A stretch of 64,000 nt of DNA from Chryseobacterium sp. T16E-39. GTDB lineage: Bacteria > Bacteroidota > Bacteroidia > Flavobacteriales > Weeksellaceae. This document shows positions 61,982 through 64,000 of this stretch, in pieces. Numbering within the stretch: position 1 is the first letter of the stretch; the number at the start of each line of letters is the position of its first letter. Under the pieces are notes generated by a model. That model did not search any database. It saw only the letters and a program-made list of their open reading frames with translations, and was not told the DNA's origin. The DNA lies in assembly GCF_002216065.1 (NCBI RefSeq), contig NZ_CP022282.1, positions 496,001 through 560,000 on the forward strand. Direction: 5' to 3'. The position numbers and the translations under genes were made by a program.

Positions 61982-62545
61982 TTATTTAATATCTGCTCTG
62001 ATCCTGCTTAGACTTACCTGTGTAATTCCTAAATAAGAGGCAATATGTCCCAACTGAACCCTTCTCAACAGATTGGGTTTATCCCTTATCAAATCTTTAT
62101 ATCTTTCCGTTGATGTTTTAAATTGCCTGGATATAATGAGCTCTTCCGTTTTTACCAATTCTCTTTCAGCAAATTTTCTGCCCCAGTTTGCAATATAAAT
62201 ATCTTCATTGAAGAGTTTTCTTAAATTTTCAGTTTCCAACTGATACAGCTCACAGTCTTCCAGTAATTCAATACTTTCGTAACCAGGTTTGTCCTCTACA
62301 TAACTTTTCATCGAAATTATAGTCTCGCCTTCACTTCCAAACCAAAAAGTAATATCATTATCTTGTGTAGAAGCATAGGCACGGACAATTCCTTTTTTAA
62401 TAAAATAAACATGTGAAATAATTTTATCTGCCTGCATCAGGCAATAGCCTTTTGGATGGTAAACTTCAGTGATATGATTTTTAAGCTTTTCCTGTGATGA
62501 TGTAGGAAGGGTAAATATACTATCAATAATTTCGTCTATGTTCAT
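61982..62545 (-). CDS. Crp/Fnr family transcriptional regulator
   Basis: 187 residues. An N-terminal cyclic-nucleotide-binding-like beta barrel (about 10-115, YHPKGYCLMQADKIISHVYF, GIVRAYASTQ) is joined by a helix to a C-terminal HTH (LGHIASYLGITQVSLSRIRADI). There are no cysteines for an Fe-S cluster and no clear cAMP-binding Arg/Ser pair, so the signal is unknown. Such short Crp-like regulators are abundant in Chryseobacterium. Its target is not evident from the neighbours. Confidence 0.88.
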   Translation of the reverse strand: MNIDEIIDSIFTLPTSSQEKLKNHITEVYHPKGYCLMQADKIISHVYFIKKGIVRAYASTQDNDITFWFGSEGETIISMKSYVEDKPGYESIELLEDCELYQLETENLRKLFNEDIYIANWGRKFAERELVKTEELIISRQFKTSTERYKDLIRDKPNLLRRVQLGHIASYLGITQVSLSRIRADIK

Positions 62546-62848
62546 AGGGATAGATTACAATAGGTTAAAATTATCGGTTTTAAATGATAATTAAAAATAT
62601 AAGATTCATTTTTATGTAATCACTTTTACTGAATGATTTTTTTAGTTAAAAAAAGTATTCCAAAAAGTAGATTGGTTCGGCATAAAGTACAAATACTTTG
62701 TTTCCTGGTAGAGATCACTAACTATTTATATTGTGATGGTCATATTTTGAGAAAGTTGTGAATCTACAATAATTTTTATAGAAAATAAATGCTATTTCTG
62801 CTATTTTTTTTATAAATTATAAAATACTTTTGTAAGTCGATTATTAAA
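62546..62848. other. 303-bp intergenic region between Crp/Fnr and LacI genes
   Basis: Divergent control region with no gene seen. It contains AAAGTA-caaa-TACTTT (62684-62699), a possible operator, and a TACTTTTG -7 box at 62825-62832 for the LacI gene, 16 bp before its start. Confidence 0.55.
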
Positions 62849-63850
62849 ATGAAAAGAGCTTCCATAAAAGATATAGCAAGAATTGCCGGAGTTTCTGTAG
62901 CAACCGTTTCATACGTTATCAATAGAAAGGAGGGGAGCAGGATCAGTGAGGTCACAAAAAAAAGGATCCTTGAGATTGCTGAAGAAATTAATTATACTCC
63001 TAACAAGATTGCCCGAAGTTTAAAAATGAGTAAAAGTAAACTCATCGGTTTAATCGTTCCAGACATTTCTAATGATTTTTATTCAAATATAGCGCGTTGT
63101 ATAGAAAACGAGGCAATGAAATTGGGCTACACGATCCTTATAGGAAGTTCTGATGAGAGCCCCGATAAATTCAGGCGTCTTACAGAGCTTTTTTCAGAGC
63201 AACAAGTGGACGGAATGATCGTAACTCCTGTTGTAGGCTCAGATCATGCCATTCAAAAGCTTTTGAATGATGAATATCCGATGGTTTCTATTGATTATTA
63301 TTTGGAGAATGTCAATATACCGGCTATTACACTGAATAATTTTGAGATTTCAGAGCATATTTTTGACTATCTCATGGAGCATAATTTTGAAGAATTAATT
63401 TATGTAGGATATGACACGAAACTTCCACATTTATTAGACCGGCAGCATGGATTTGAAAAGAAAATATCAGCAAATGGTTTATCAGCAAAGAAGATTTTAG
63501 TAGGAATGGGAAATGTTACTTCCAAGGTCTATGCAGGACTTGAAGAAAACCTAAAAATAACCTCCAAAAAAACAGCTTTATATTTTCTAAATAATAAAAT
63601 AGGAATTGCAGGATTGCACTATCTGGCTAAGAATAAGATTAAAGTACCGGAAGATGTGTCTGTCATTGCATTTGATGAAACAGATGCCTACAGTTTATTT
63701 CCTACAGAAATTACGTATATCAGGCAACCATTGGAAGAAATGGCAAAACAAGCTGTACGTCTCGTTGATGAGCAGACAAAGGATTTCTCTATGGAAGGTG
63801 AAAAGGTGATTTGTCAGGCTGAATTGATCGAAAGAAAATCAGTAAAATAA
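62849..63850 (+). CDS. LacI family transcriptional regulator
   Basis: 333 residues. N-terminal HTH and hinge: IKDIARIAGVSVATVSYVIN and NYTPNKIARSLKMSKSK, then a periplasmic-binding-protein-like sensor domain (ligand likely a sugar), with the late motif VPEDVSVIAFDETDAYSLF. The next gene, 33 bp on, is a fructokinase-like kinase, and the gap holds the palindrome TTAAACGTTTAA, so the protein probably represses that operon and is released by a fructose-type ligand. The ligand is inferred from the kinase only. Confidence 0.92.
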   Translation: MKRASIKDIARIAGVSVATVSYVINRKEGSRISEVTKKRILEIAEEINYTPNKIARSLKMSKSKLIGLIVPDISNDFYSNIARCIENEAMKLGYTILIGSSDESPDKFRRLTELFSEQQVDGMIVTPVVGSDHAIQKLLNDEYPMVSIDYYLENVNIPAITLNNFEISEHIFDYLMEHNFEELIYVGYDTKLPHLLDRQHGFEKKISANGLSAKKILVGMGNVTSKVYAGLEENLKITSKKTALYFLNNKIGIAGLHYLAKNKIKVPEDVSVIAFDETDAYSLFPTEITYIRQPLEEMAKQAVRLVDEQTKDFSMEGEKVICQAELIERKSVK

Positions 63851-63866
63851 AATTATAACAAACATA

Positions 63867-63878
63867 TTAAACGTTTAA
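63867..63878. promoter_or_regulatory. LacI-type operator (TTAAACGTTTAA)
   Basis: Perfect 12-bp palindrome with central CG, as in LacI/GalR operators, 5 bp before the kinase start and directly after the LacI gene. Confidence 0.7.
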
Positions 63879-63882
63879 CCAA

Positions 63883-64000
63883 ATGACACAGAATAATCAA
63901 TTTGTAGTATGTTTTGGGGAAGTTCTTTGGGATATATTTCCCCAGGGGTCCAGAGCAGGGGGAGCTCCCTTTAATGTTGCATATCACCTTCATAAAGCAG
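63883..64000 (+). CDS. PfkB family sugar kinase, fructokinase-like (3' end outside window)
   Basis: Only the first 39 codons are visible. FVVCFGEVLWDIFPQG and RAGGAPFNVAYHLHKA are the N-terminal ribokinase/PfkB fingerprint; the GGAPFNVA form is common in fructokinases. It should phosphorylate a free hexose, probably fructose. It is downstream of the LacI gene with the operator directly before it, so it is likely the first enzyme gene of a fructose, sucrose or fructan locus continuing past the window. Confidence 0.85.
   Translation, partial: MTQNNQFVVCFGEVLWDIFPQGSRAGGAPFNVAYHLHKA

Noticed and set aside
61913..62011. 32-codon open frame on the + strand (MSSKALAIDCAKD...)
   Set aside because: It overlaps the 3' end of the Crp/Fnr gene on the other strand, has no good promoter, and is short enough to be chance.
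62684..62699. AAAGTA-caaa-TACTTT as the LacI operator
   Set aside because: It lacks the central CG typical of LacI-type sites; the 12-mer at 63867-63878 is much better.

Overview
The window is a 64 kb stretch of AT-rich Bacteroidota chromosome, most likely Chryseobacterium or a close Weeksellaceae relative. The evidence is the gene content: GldI-like isomerase, SusC/SusD pair, type IX secretion (T9SS) C-terminal domains, Flavobacteriia-type serine operon, M28 and M16 peptidases. Promoters of the Bacteroidota form (TTG, 17-20 nt, TAnnTTTG) support this. I see no rRNA, tRNA, CRISPR array, prophage or insertion sequence. Almost all of it is ordinary, densely packed chromosome.

Layout. 1-3.4 kb: envelope peptidyl-prolyl isomerases, a secreted aspartyl protease with PDZ domain, and an unknown gene. 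3.5-7.6 kb: three tandem M28 carboxypeptidase-like genes, the third of which has lost key active-site residues. 7.7-11.1 kb: serine operon serC-serA-DUF1015. 11.2-14.3 kb: ferredoxin divergent from a LuxC-type acyl-CoA reductase, then a Bax-inhibitor-1 membrane protein and a VOC protein. 14.4-15.7 kb: peroxiredoxin-thioredoxin-DUF6952 antioxidant operon. 15.8-25.9 kb: M16 peptidase, aminotransferase, another M28 peptidase, rsmG, a lipoprotein, a DUF922 putative metalloprotease and an AddB-like nuclease. 26-29.3 kb: T9SS-secreted lipase-like hydrolase and glutaryl-CoA dehydrogenase.

29.4-42.1 kb is a polysaccharide utilization locus. An MFS transporter and a NUDIX-type regulator are divergent from susC-susD-GH30-GH3-GH16-GH30. 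The enzyme set points to a mixed beta-1,3/beta-1,6-glucan such as fungal or oomycete wall glucan or branched laminarin. The model is endo-cleavage at the surface, SusCD import, periplasmic GH3 trimming, MFS uptake, and sugar sensing by the NUDIX protein.

42.2-59 kb: fabI, an amphipathic small protein, tag, a nucleoside phosphorylase, a di-haem cytochrome c peroxidase with a long N-terminal extension, a PhoX-like T9SS protein, LRR protein, SUI1 factor, gpmI, acyl-ACP desaturase, map with an overlapping methyltransferase, and an SMR exporter. 59.1-61.7 kb: two secreted surface proteins (one with RCC1-like repeats) sharing a C-terminal tail motif. 62-64 kb: a Crp/Fnr regulator, then a LacI regulator and the start of a fructokinase-like gene with a textbook LacI-type palindrome between them, probably the edge of a fructose/sucrose locus.

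No clearly new multi-gene system is visible. The best leads are the M28 array with a likely pseudoenzyme member, DUF1015 with its DGHHR motif in the serine operon, the NUDIX-controlled glucan locus, and several palindromes in promoter regions.
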